A stretch of 64,000 bases of DNA, taken from NCBI RefSeq assembly GCF_018860365.1, contig NZ_JAHKPO010000031.1:103506-167505 (forward strand). Direction: 5' to 3'. Under the pieces are notes generated by a model that saw nothing but the letters and a program-made list of their open reading frames with translations, was not told where the DNA came from and ran no database searches. Origin of the DNA: Arenibacter algicola. Its GTDB lineage: Bacteria; Bacteroidota; Bacteroidia; Flavobacteriales; Flavobacteriaceae. Shown here in pieces: positions 9,432 through 17,800 of this stretch. The translations under genes and the position numbers were made by a program. Numbering within the stretch: position 1 is the stretch's first letter; the number at the start of each line of letters is the position of its first letter.

Positions 9432-10144
9432 TATTTTAATTTGTTTAGGTACATATTAATTACATTTTCCAGGCCTAGATACAGGGATTCGCATATTAGG
9501 GCATGACCAATGGAAACTTCCAGCAAGTGGGGTATGTTTTCTTTGAAATATTTTATGTTATCCAAACTAAGGTCGTGTCCTGCATTTATGCCCAATCCTA
9601 ATTGATGGGCTGTTTTGGCAGCTTCCGTAAAAGCTACAACCCCCTTCTTGTTTCCTTTGGCATATTCGTGTGCATAGCTTTCGGTATATAGTTCAATGCG
9701 GTCGGCACCTGTCAATGCGGCACCTTTGACCATTTCAATATTGGCGTCCACAAAAATAGAAGTTCTTATTCCGTTGTCTTTAAACGTGGATATTGCTTCC
9801 TTTAGAAAATCCCTGTGTTTTATGGTGTCCCATCCGGCGTTGGACGTAATGGCGTTAACAGCATCGGGGACTAGGGTGACTTGTGTGGGTTTTACCTCCA
9901 AAACCAAATCCATAAAAGATTGTATGGGATTTCCTTCTATGTTGAATTCGGTGCGGACCAATTTCTTTAAGTCCCTTGCATCTTGGTATTTTATATGTCT
10001 TTCATCAGGTCTTGGGTGTATGGTGATGCCTTCAGCTCCAAAATCTTCAATATCTTTGGCTACTTTTAACAGGTCGGGTACATTTCCTCCACGTGAATTT
10101 CTTAATGTTGCAATTTTATTTACATTAACGCTAAGCTTTGTCAT
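9431..10144 (-). CDS. pdxJ: Pyridoxine 5'-phosphate synthase PdxJ
   Basis: Condenses 3-amino-2-oxopropyl phosphate with deoxyxylulose 5-phosphate to pyridoxine 5'-phosphate, the ring-closing step of the DXP-dependent vitamin B6 pathway. The 237 residues form a TIM barrel with signatures [16 protein letters not shown] at the start, [12 protein letters not shown], and [11 protein letters not shown] near residue 190, which hold the catalytic His and phosphate contacts. Normal length. It heads a two-gene unit with the downstream hydrolase. Confidence 0.97.
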   Translation of the reverse strand: MTKLSVNVNKIATLRNSRGGNVPDLLKVAKDIEDFGAEGITIHPRPDERHIKYQDARDLKKLVRTEFNIEGNPIQSFMDLVLEVKPTQVTLVPDAVNAITSNAGWDTIKHRDFLKEAISTFKDNGIRTSIFVDANIEMVKGAALTGADRIELYTESYAHEYAKGNKKGVVAFTEAAKTAHQLGLGINAGHDLSLDNIKYFKENIPHLLEVSIGHALICESLYLGLENVINMYLNKLK

Positions 10145-10434
10145 AGGATTTTGGTATGTTTAAAAAGCAAAAATACAAATTAGGCATACCTTTTGCTGTT
10201 TTTATTATGAAGAATTCGTTTTTCAAGCTCGGTTAAACCATTGTGAAAAAATATAGACAACTGGGTTTAAGTGGTTTTTGAGGGCTTTTGGAATAGAAAG
10301 GTTTTGGAGTATTGATAATTTATCGGGATTGTTTTTTAACAGCTCGCAAAAGCTAGGTCTTTTTGTAAATAATACTTTGGAAGATTCGGGTTCTTAGAAA
10401 TTTTTATTAGTATTTTGCGTTATAATATGAAGTT

Positions 10435-11091
10435 ATGAACATTCAAAACAACATAATTGTCACATTGCCGATTTTTAAAGTGGGTGATTCCTTGAAAAAA
10501 GTGATCAAATTCTTTAATGAATCTACCTATTCCCATGTTGCAGTGGTAGAAGGGAATGTTTTTATTGGGGTTTTGGGTGAAAATGATCTTGATAATTATG
10601 AAAAGGACAAGAGGATAGAGGATTATCGATATAACCTGGAAACTTTTTTTGTTAGAAAGGAAACTTCTTGGCTGGATGTCCTGGAAATATTTTCAAAGAA
10701 CGAGGCAAACCTTTTGCCCGTCTTGGATGATAATGGCCTTGTTTTAGGGTATTACGACCTTATAGATATTGTTGATGAGTTTATAGATACGCCATTTTTT
10801 ACAGAACCAGGTGGAATCCTCGTCTTGGCAAAGGGTTTAAAGGATTACTCCTTTAGCGAAATTGCCCAAATAGTGGAAAGTAACAATGTTAAATTGATTG
10901 GCGGGTTTATTACGGATATCCGAAACGACGTTATTCAGATCACTATTAAAATAGGTACAACACATTTAAATGAAATTATACAGTCTTTCAGAAGGTATAA
11001 CTACACCATACTTTACGGTAATAACGACGATCAATTTATAGAGGATTTAAAACAGAGATCTGATTATTTGGATAAATATCTAAATGTTTAA
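10435..11091 (+). CDS. CBS domain-containing protein
   Basis: A 218-residue cytoplasmic protein. Residues 1-125 fold as a CBS pair, seen in the repeats SHVAVVEGNVFIGVL and ANLLPVLDDNGLVLGYY; CBS pairs usually bind adenine nucleotides. The C-terminal 80 residues (from about 135) look like an ACT-type regulatory fold (GGFITDIRNDVIQITIKI). No enzymatic domain is present. It is six bases upstream of nadK and probably co-transcribed, so a sensor role in nucleotide metabolism is a fair inference. The 290 bases upstream hold no gene that I can see. Confidence 0.85.
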   Translation: MNIQNNIIVTLPIFKVGDSLKKVIKFFNESTYSHVAVVEGNVFIGVLGENDLDNYEKDKRIEDYRYNLETFFVRKETSWLDVLEIFSKNEANLLPVLDDNGLVLGYYDLIDIVDEFIDTPFFTEPGGILVLAKGLKDYSFSEIAQIVESNNVKLIGGFITDIRNDVIQITIKIGTTHLNEIIQSFRRYNYTILYGNNDDQFIEDLKQRSDYLDKYLNV

Positions 11092-11096
11092 CTCCT

Positions 11097-11978
11097 ATGA
11101 AAGTTGCCATTTACGGACTTACTTGCCAGAATAACGTTTTGGATTACATTGTGGAGTTATTGGATGAACTTCATAAAGAAAATGCTGAAATCTACTTTGA
11201 AAAAGAGTTTTACAGTTTAATTATGGCCAAACGTAATGTGGGCGAATTCTCCATATTTACGGACTCTAATGGCCTTGACGCCCATTTTGATATGTTTGTG
11301 AGTTTTGGTGGCGATGGCACCATCTTAAGGGCTACGACCTATGTTCGTGACCTAGGAATACCTATTGTAGGAGTAAATACGGGCAGACTGGGATTTTTAT
11401 CCACATTTAGAAAAGAAGATGTGCGCAAGGTAGTAAAGGAATTCGTTTCGGGGGCATATACCATTGTAGAGCGCAGTCTGGTGGAGGTAAGTGCACAATC
11501 CGATATTCCTGAATTTAAGATATTGAACTTTGCGTTGAATGAGATTACGGTGAGCAGGAAGGATACCACTTCCATGATTACTGTAGAAACACATTTGAAC
11601 GATGAATACCTAACATCCTATTGGGCAGATGGGTTAATTGTGGCAACGCCCACCGGATCTACCGGGTATTCACTTAGCTGTGGTGGTCCTGTAATTGCCC
11701 CTACTGCAAAATCATTGATACTTACTCCTATTGCACCCCATAACCTAAATGCAAGACCTTTGGTAATTTCGGATGATACCGTTATTAGGCTCAAGGTTTC
11801 CGGGAGGGAAGAAAGTCATTTGGTGTCTTTGGATTCCAGGATAGCTACCGTGGCCAGCGGCAAGGAGATTTTTATTAAAAAAGCTCCATTTACCATTAAA
11901 ATGATCGAATATACTTCCGAAAGTTTTCTAAAAACACTACGAAATAAATTATTGTGGGGCGAAGACAAGCGTAATTGA
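11097..11978 (+). CDS. nadK: NAD kinase
   Basis: Phosphorylates NAD to NADP with ATP (or polyphosphate in some relatives). The 293 residues carry GGDGT (71-75) with the catalytic Asp73, the paired NE motif (148-149) in FALNEITVS, and the family signature TPTGSTGYSLSCGGP (184-198). Normal length. It starts six bases after the CBS protein stop. Confidence 0.97.
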   Translation: MKVAIYGLTCQNNVLDYIVELLDELHKENAEIYFEKEFYSLIMAKRNVGEFSIFTDSNGLDAHFDMFVSFGGDGTILRATTYVRDLGIPIVGVNTGRLGFLSTFRKEDVRKVVKEFVSGAYTIVERSLVEVSAQSDIPEFKILNFALNEITVSRKDTTSMITVETHLNDEYLTSYWADGLIVATPTGSTGYSLSCGGPVIAPTAKSLILTPIAPHNLNARPLVISDDTVIRLKVSGREESHLVSLDSRIATVASGKEIFIKKAPFTIKMIEYTSESFLKTLRNKLLWGEDKRN

Positions 11979-12070
11979 TTGTTTTTGGGCGACAATAAAA
12001 AGGAACAAAATCTGTTTATCAAGTGAGAACATGAATGTAATAATTTACTAGTCTAAACTGCTGAAATTGT

Positions 12071-12078
12071 TATATTTG
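12071..12078 (+). promoter_or_regulatory. Bacteroidetes -7 promoter box before the DUF6089 gene
   Basis: TATATTTG matches the Bacteroidetes -7 consensus TAnnTTTG, 17 bases before the ATG at 12095. No clear TTG box lies 17-23 bases upstream. It would start the envelope block DUF6089-uppS-bamA. Confidence 0.55.
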
Positions 12079-12094
12079 CAAACTTTTATAAATA

Positions 12095-12781
12095 ATGAGG
12101 TTATTTTTTGCGGCAATTCTTCTTTTCATTTTTAATGAAATAAAGGGACAAACATACGAGATTGGCCTATTTGCGGGTGGAACCAATAATATTGGGGATG
12201 TTGGAAGGTCTAATTTTATTTTACCTTCGGGTCCTGCATTTGGTGGTTTGTTTAAATGGAACAAGAGTAAACGCTATGCTTGGAGGGCCAGTATTATTTA
12301 TGGAGAATTTACAGCGGATGATTCCAAATCGGACATACCGTCCCGACAACAACGGAATTTTATAATGGACAATAATGTTCTGGAGGCTTCCGCAGGTTTG
12401 GAGTTTAATTTTGTGGAATATAATTTACATCGTTTGGGACCGGCCTTTACACCATATCTATATACTGGTGTTACATATTTTAGATATGGATACCATTATT
12501 TTGATGCGGCGCAATTGCAGGATGTTGGACAGAAAGATGGATCATTTGCTGTGCCTATGACGGTCGGAGCTAAATTAAGAATTAGTCAGTTTTTTATTGT
12601 TGGAGCTGAAATAGGGGCCAGATATACCTTTACGGATAATTTGGATGCCAGTAATCCTGAAGGTTCCAATTATGAAGAATTTAGATTTGGAAATATTTTT
12701 AGTGATGATTGGTATGTGTTCTCCGGGGTTACGCTAACGTATACCTTTGGAAGAAAACCTTGCCAGGATTGTTTTCAGTAG
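12095..12781 (+). CDS. DUF6089 family outer-membrane beta-barrel protein
   Basis: A 228-residue exported protein. A signal peptide spans about 1-19 (cleavage near IKGQ). The remainder alternates short amphipathic strands with aromatic girdles and ends in TLTYTFGRKPCQDCF, like an eight-stranded outer-membrane barrel. I recognise it as the DUF6089 family found just before uppS-bamA in flavobacteria, which suggests a link to outer-membrane assembly, but the function is unknown. The C-terminal C-x2-C is notable. Its end lies close to the start of uppS. Confidence 0.82.
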   Translation: MRLFFAAILLFIFNEIKGQTYEIGLFAGGTNNIGDVGRSNFILPSGPAFGGLFKWNKSKRYAWRASIIYGEFTADDSKSDIPSRQQRNFIMDNNVLEASAGLEFNFVEYNLHRLGPAFTPYLYTGVTYFRYGYHYFDAAQLQDVGQKDGSFAVPMTVGAKLRISQFFIVGAEIGARYTFTDNLDASNPEGSNYEEFRFGNIFSDDWYVFSGVTLTYTFGRKPCQDCFQ

Positions 12782-12812
12782 TGTTAAAAATAATAGTTTG
12801 GAAGAATTAAAG

Positions 12813-13529
12813 ATGAAATCATTGCCAAGACACTTAGCCATAATTATGGATGGTAATGGTAGATGGGCAAAAGAAAAAGGAAAATTAAGGGTCTTTGGCC
12901 ATGAGCAAGGGGTGAAGACCGTTAGAAGAACTGTGGAGGACTGTGCTAGAATTGGTTTGGAGTTTCTTACTTTGTACACTTTTTCCACCGAGAATTGGAA
13001 CAGGCCCAAATTGGAAGTGGATACTTTAATGCGGTTATTGGTTTCTTCTCTTAAAAAGGAACTGAAAACCTTGAATAATAATAATATTAAGTTAAATACC
13101 ATTGGTAATATAGCTTCCTTACCAAATAGTGCGCATAAGGAATTGTTGGATGTAATGGAGAAAACTAGTGCCAATACCGGTATGACCTTGACGCTTGCCC
13201 TTAGTTATGGGTCTCGGGAAGAGATAAAAAATGCCGTACAACAGATATGTGTCAAAGTTAAAAATAATATAATTTCTCCCGAAAATATTGACGAAACCAT
13301 TATTAATAACCATCTTTACACGCAAAATTTACCAGATGTAGACTTGTTGATCCGTACCAGTGGAGAGCATAGGATCAGTAATTTCTTACTATGGCAAATT
13401 GCATATGCGGAATTGTATTTTATTGATGTATTTTGGCCGGATTTTTCGGAACAGCATTTATTGGAAGCCATTAAAAATTACCAGAACAGAGAACGAAGAT
13501 TTGGAAAAACTAGCGAACAACTCACCTAG
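12813..13529 (+). CDS. uppS: Isoprenyl transferase (undecaprenyl diphosphate synthase)
   Basis: Cis-prenyltransferase that makes the C55 lipid carrier for peptidoglycan and other glycans from FPP and IPP. From this start it has 238 residues. IIMDGNGRWAK (10-20) holds the catalytic Asp13; FSTENWNRP and LIRTSGEHRISNF are the other signatures. The frame is open to 12747, overlapping the previous gene by 35 bases. I chose 12813 because the conserved protein begins there; a start at 12747 or a non-ATG codon between is possible. bamA follows after four bases. Confidence 0.94.
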   Translation: MKSLPRHLAIIMDGNGRWAKEKGKLRVFGHEQGVKTVRRTVEDCARIGLEFLTLYTFSTENWNRPKLEVDTLMRLLVSSLKKELKTLNNNNIKLNTIGNIASLPNSAHKELLDVMEKTSANTGMTLTLALSYGSREEIKNAVQQICVKVKNNIISPENIDETIINNHLYTQNLPDVDLLIRTSGEHRISNFLLWQIAYAELYFIDVFWPDFSEQHLLEAIKNYQNRERRFGKTSEQLT

Positions 13530-13533
13530 CGAC

Positions 13534-16113
13534 ATGAAAAGGTTCATGTCCCTTGAACTTTTTATTACACTTTTATTCTTAATTTTTACTACAGTTATCT
13601 CGGCGCAGGATACTTCCTATGAAGATGGTAAACGGTATATACTTGGAGGATTGGAAGTTACCGGATTGCAAAGTTACAACGAACAGACTGTAAAGACCTA
13701 CACGGGTTTAAGGATAGGGCAGCCCATTACCGTTCCCGGCGATGAAATTAGCGCCGTCATCAATAAATTATGGGGATTGGAACTGTTTACGGACATAAGC
13801 TTCTATATTACCAATATTGAAGGTGAGAATGTATTTCTTGAACTTAATATAATTGAGAGGCCAACTCTTTCCAATGTAACCGTTTATGGTGTTAAAAAAA
13901 GAAAGATAGATGAAATCTTAAAGGATACCGATCTTAAAAAGGGTAAAAAGATAACCGAGAGTTTGATCGCCAATTCCAAGAATTATATCCAGAACAAATA
14001 CAAAAAGAAAGGATATCTTAACGCCAAGGTTACCATTGCTACGGCAAAGGATACGACCGATGCCAATACACAGGCTATGGTCATAAATGTTAAACAGGGA
14101 GATAAGGTTAAGATCAACAATATTGTCTTTGAAGGTAACGAGCAGTTGTCCAACAAACAGCTTAGCAAGGCCATGAAAAAGACCAAGAAAAGAAAATTCT
14201 ACCGTTTCTGGAAGAAGTCCAAATATATACAGGAAGATTATAAAACGGATCTGGTTTCCCTTGTGGACAAATATGCCGAAAAAGGTTTTAGGGATGCCCG
14301 TATTATTTCGGATACTTTTGTAAAGGTTTCCGACGATCTTATCGATGTGAAGATCAAGGTAGAAGAAGGGAACAAGTATTATTTTGGTGATATAGATTTT
14401 GTTGGAAATACGATTTATACGGACCGTCAACTTGGACAGGTTCTGGGAGTTAAAAAGGGAGATACCTATAATGGGGTTTTGTTGCGCAAACGTATAGCGG
14501 ATGACACGAAGCCAGATGCAGAGGACCTCACCAATTTATATCAAAATAACGGTTATTTGTTCTCCAGTATAAACCCTGTGGAGATTTCTGCGGAGAATGA
14601 TACCATCAATTTTGAAATTAGAATTATTGAAGGTAAAGAGACCTTTCTAGATCACGTTACCGTAATTGGTAATGATAAGACCAATGACCACGTTATTTTT
14701 AGGGAACTGCGTACAAGGCCTGGCCAACGTTATAATAAATCGGACATCATTAGAAGTATTAGGGAATTGGGACAATTGGGATTCTTTGATGCGGAACAGA
14801 TAAAGCCGGATATCCAAAATCCTGATCCAAATGCAGGAACAGTGGATATCGCATATAACTTGGTGGAAGCTGGCTCCAGCCAGATAGAGCTCCAGGGTGG
14901 TTATGGAGGAGGTGGTTTCATTGGTACATTGGGACTGTCCTTTAGTAACTTCTCCATGAAAAATTTATTTAAAGGGGAGGCTTATAAGCCGGTCCCCATG
15001 GGGGATGGGCAAACCTTTGCCCTGCGTTTGCAAGCCAGTAGGACCTATAGGGTGTATAGTTTAAATTTCTCCGAGCCTTGGTTGGGAGGTAAAAAACCGG
15101 TAAGGTTCAATATGTCCTTGTCCAGAACACAACAGTTTTATTATAACCCTTATGTAAGTAACAAACCAGATAAAAGCAAGCAGTTTTCCATCACTGGAAT
15201 TTCGGCAGGGCTGGCAAAAAGGGTACAATGGCCAGATGATTTCTTTACCATTTCCCACTCTTTGGGGTATCAGTTATACAATTTCCAGGATTATAATTTA
15301 GGGCTTTTCAATTTCGGGAACGGAAAATCGAACTCCATAGCATACACCCTTGGAATCTCTAGGGATGCTACCGGTGGTGGTCGTATTTATCCAAGATCGG
15401 GATCCAATTTTGCCCTTACAGCCAAATTTACCCCTCCTTTTTCTTTGTTCAATAATATAGACTATAAGCAACTCAATGAAGATCAGGAAGTAGCCATTGA
15501 GGAGTTGGATAGTGATGAAATAGAGCGCATAGATCAAGAACGCTTTAGGTGGCTGGAATTCTACAAGGTTAACTTTAAAGGTGATTGGTATACCACCTTG
15601 GTAGACAAATTGGTTTTAAGGACCAATGCCGAATTTGGATTTTTGGGAACTTATAACGAAGATGTAGGAAAGGTTCCATTCGAAAGATTTTATGTTGGGG
15701 GTGACGGTATGGGTTCCTACACATTGGACGGCAGGGATGTTATTTCTTTAAGAGGTTATGAGAATCAATCCTTAACACCTTATAGTACAGATCCATTAAG
15801 TGGTGGACAAGTACAGGACGGTGGAGTTGTGTATAATAAATATTCCTTGGAGCTTAGATATCCTTTGACGCTAAAACCGTCTGCTTCCATTTACGGGCAG
15901 GTATTTTTAGAGGCAGGGAACGCCTTCAACAATTTTCAAGACTTTAATCCGTTTGAGTTAAAAAGATCTGCCGGAGTGGGACTACGTATTTTTATGCCAG
16001 CATTTGGATTATTGGGAATTGATTTTGGATATGGATTTGATCAAGATTATAACCCCAATTCATCCGGACCTAGCGGTTGGCAAACCCACTTCATCATTGG
16101 ACAACAGTTTTAA
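13534..16113 (+). CDS. bamA: Outer membrane protein assembly factor BamA
   Basis: Essential outer-membrane insertase for beta-barrel proteins. From the ATG at 13534 it has 859 residues. A signal peptide (about 1-24, cleavage near ISAQ) is followed by five POTRA repeats (about 35-440, seen in repeated FEGNEQLS- and FVGNTIYT-like strands) and a C-terminal barrel ending in the aromatic FIIGQQF. The frame is open 58 codons further upstream, but that part overlaps uppS and lacks a signal sequence. Four bases separate it from uppS. Confidence 0.96.
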   Translation: MKRFMSLELFITLLFLIFTTVISAQDTSYEDGKRYILGGLEVTGLQSYNEQTVKTYTGLRIGQPITVPGDEISAVINKLWGLELFTDISFYITNIEGENVFLELNIIERPTLSNVTVYGVKKRKIDEILKDTDLKKGKKITESLIANSKNYIQNKYKKKGYLNAKVTIATAKDTTDANTQAMVINVKQGDKVKINNIVFEGNEQLSNKQLSKAMKKTKKRKFYRFWKKSKYIQEDYKTDLVSLVDKYAEKGFRDARIISDTFVKVSDDLIDVKIKVEEGNKYYFGDIDFVGNTIYTDRQLGQVLGVKKGDTYNGVLLRKRIADDTKPDAEDLTNLYQNNGYLFSSINPVEISAENDTINFEIRIIEGKETFLDHVTVIGNDKTNDHVIFRELRTRPGQRYNKSDIIRSIRELGQLGFFDAEQIKPDIQNPDPNAGTVDIAYNLVEAGSSQIELQGGYGGGGFIGTLGLSFSNFSMKNLFKGEAYKPVPMGDGQTFALRLQASRTYRVYSLNFSEPWLGGKKPVRFNMSLSRTQQFYYNPYVSNKPDKSKQFSITGISAGLAKRVQWPDDFFTISHSLGYQLYNFQDYNLGLFNFGNGKSNSIAYTLGISRDATGGGRIYPRSGSNFALTAKFTPPFSLFNNIDYKQLNEDQEVAIEELDSDEIERIDQERFRWLEFYKVNFKGDWYTTLVDKLVLRTNAEFGFLGTYNEDVGKVPFERFYVGGDGMGSYTLDGRDVISLRGYENQSLTPYSTDPLSGGQVQDGGVVYNKYSLELRYPLTLKPSASIYGQVFLEAGNAFNNFQDFNPFELKRSAGVGLRIFMPAFGLLGIDFGYGFDQDYNPNSSGPSGWQTHFIIGQQF

Positions 16114-16174
16114 TATATAGAAATGTGCAATTGTTTTATATGTTAAATGGTTCATTCTAAAATATTTAGTTATT

Positions 16175-16192
16175 TTGGCACGATATTTTCTA
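16175..16192 (+). promoter_or_regulatory. Possible sigma-54-type promoter before the first OmpH gene
   Basis: TTGGCACGATATTTTCTA resembles the -24/-12 pattern TGGCAC-N5-TTGCW. The -24 half is perfect, while the -12 half reads TTTCT, lacking the canonical GC. It ends about 20 bases before the ATG, a sensible distance. No TAnnTTTG box competes in this 99-base gap. Confidence 0.35.
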
Positions 16193-16212
16193 TAGTATAA
16201 AAAGAAGATAGC

Positions 16213-17058
16213 ATGGGAATTAAATCAAAAGTACTTTTGTTTCTGGCGGCAACTATGTTTGTAGCTACTATTTCGGCACAAAGGTCCATTAGGATAGGTT
16301 ATGTGGATATGGAATATATCCTGGAGAATGTAGAGGAGTACAGGGAGGCCAATGAGCAATTGGCGGCCAAAGTGCAGAAATGGAAATTGGAGCTGGATAA
16401 GGAGAAGGGGATTATTGATCAGATGAAGAAGGATTTAATGGCGGAGAAAGTGCTGTTGACAGAGGAGTTGATTTCCGAGAGACAGGAAGAGATCCAAATT
16501 TTGGAAAAGGAGATGTTCGATTATCAACAGGATAGATTTGGTCCGGAAGGAGATCTGGTGCTTCAGAAAAGAAGATTGATACAGCCAATTCAGGATCAGG
16601 TTTTCAATGAAGTGCAGAAAATTGGTGCAAATAAAAAATATGATTTTATTTTTGATAAATCGGCAGATGTTGTAATGTTGTATTCCGAGAAAAGACACGA
16701 TATTAGCGATCTTGTTTTGAGGGGGATTTCGAGGACTAGAAAAATAAGCGCACCTAAGAATAGGCAAAATGCAAGAAGTAGTTTCGAAGATATAGAGGAT
16801 GAGGAAACGGAAGAAAATATAAGTGATGCTATTTTAGAGCGTCAGGAGAGGGCAAAGCAGGCGGAAGAGGCGAGGACCAAGACAGCAGAGGAAAACCGGG
16901 CAGAACAGCTCAGGATTCGCGAAGAACGTAAAAAGGCGTACGAAGAAAGAAGGAAAAAGTTGTTGGAAGAAAGGGAGGCCAAAAGAAAGAAGGAATTAGA
17001 GGAAAGAAATGGTAAAAATGACTCTGAGGAAGAGGATAGTACAAAGGACAATCAATAA
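16213..17058 (+). CDS. OmpH/Skp family periplasmic chaperone, long form
   Basis: A 281-residue periplasmic Skp-like chaperone that would hold unfolded outer-membrane proteins on the way to BamA. A signal peptide spans about 1-22 (cleavage after ISAQ). The Skp core has IGYVDMEYILENV then a long coiled coil and a KYDFIFDKSADVVMLY strand near 145. After about residue 175 there is a 100-residue tail very rich in Glu, Lys and Arg, probably a further helix and unlike compact Skp of about 160 residues. It follows bamA and precedes a second, normal-sized paralogue. Confidence 0.92.
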   Translation: MGIKSKVLLFLAATMFVATISAQRSIRIGYVDMEYILENVEEYREANEQLAAKVQKWKLELDKEKGIIDQMKKDLMAEKVLLTEELISERQEEIQILEKEMFDYQQDRFGPEGDLVLQKRRLIQPIQDQVFNEVQKIGANKKYDFIFDKSADVVMLYSEKRHDISDLVLRGISRTRKISAPKNRQNARSSFEDIEDEETEENISDAILERQERAKQAEEARTKTAEENRAEQLRIREERKKAYEERRKKLLEEREAKRKKELEERNGKNDSEEEDSTKDNQ

Positions 17059-17134
17059 TATTAAATTAAGCTTAAACCAAATTACATTTATATAACTAAA
17101 TCTTTAAATTAACACTCAAACATTAATTAAAATC

Positions 17135-17644
17135 ATGAAACAAATTAAAAAAATAGCAGTAGCCATAGTTTTGTTCGTAGCAGCTACTAGTTTTGTTAAT
17201 GCACAGGCAAAAATTGCACATATAGATGTACAGAAATTGTTGTCTGAAATGCCGGAGATGAAAGCAGCCGAAGCGGAACTTAAGAAATTACAGGAAACGT
17301 ATAGGGCGGATATTGAAAGTTCCATGACCGAACTTCAAAATAAGTATACCCAATATAAAAATGAATCATCTTCAAAGTCTGAAGAAGAAAATCAGAAAAG
17401 AGCTTTGGAACTTCAAGGTTTTGAAAAAAATATTGGTGAGGCACAACAGACTGCCCAACAAGAATTACAAAAGAAACAAGGTGAGCTTTTAGGTCCTATC
17501 ACAGAAAAGGCCAAAAAAGCTATCGAGTCTGTGGCGGCTGCCCAAGGAATAGACTACGTAATGGATGCTACCCAAGGTAGTGGGCTTATCGTAGCCAAGG
17601 GGAAGGATATTTTGCCAGAGGTCAAGAAGCAATTAGGTTTCTAA
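17135..17644 (+). CDS. OmpH/Skp family periplasmic chaperone, short form
   Basis: A 169-residue Skp/OmpH protein of normal size. The signal peptide is about 1-23 (cleavage after VNAQ), then AKIAHIDVQKLLSEMPEM, a coiled-coil tentacle (about 45-115), and the conserved IDYVMDATQGSGLIVAKG end. It is the second of two tandem paralogues after bamA and is closed by a strong terminator. Confidence 0.94.
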   Translation: MKQIKKIAVAIVLFVAATSFVNAQAKIAHIDVQKLLSEMPEMKAAEAELKKLQETYRADIESSMTELQNKYTQYKNESSSKSEEENQKRALELQGFEKNIGEAQQTAQQELQKKQGELLGPITEKAKKAIESVAAAQGIDYVMDATQGSGLIVAKGKDILPEVKKQLGF

Positions 17645-17663
17645 TCCAGCAATAAAATGTTTT

Positions 17664-17694
17664 AAAAAAAGCCATGCATTCGCATGGCTTTTTT
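17664..17694 (+). terminator. Intrinsic terminator after the OmpH pair
   Basis: GCCATGC (17671-17677) and GCATGGC (17682-17688) form the stem around the loop ATTC, with seven A residues before it and six T residues after it. It ends the uppS-bamA-ompH block. Confidence 0.93.
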
Positions 17695-17770
17695 CTTTGG
17701 TCATATTGTGGTTTAGGGTATTTGTAGATGGTAAACCGTTGGAATTACGTAAATGGCACTCCCAACAAAC

Positions 17771-17797
17771 ATCTCCTTGCGATGTTGCTAAGGAGAT
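17771..17797 (-). terminator. Weak hairpin after the cytochrome gene
   Basis: On the minus strand AATCTCCTT-type sequence pairs across an 11-base loop (plus arms ATCTCCTT 17771-17778 and AAGGAGAT 17790-17797), three bases after the stop codon. The run after it is only partly T-rich (GTTTGTTGG), so it would be an imperfect terminator. Confidence 0.45.
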
Positions 17798-17800
17798 TTA

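Noticed and set aside
9696..10163. 155-codon open frame on the plus strand opposite pdxJ
   Set aside because: It lies fully antisense to a clear pdxJ and its translation shows no family features; it reflects codon bias of the real gene.
13360..13533. 58-codon N-terminal extension of BamA
   Set aside because: It overlaps uppS in another frame and would bury the signal peptide; the start at 13534 gives a normal exported protein.
13918..14430. 170-codon open frame on the minus strand inside bamA
   Set aside because: Antisense to the POTRA region of bamA, with no recognisable protein pattern.
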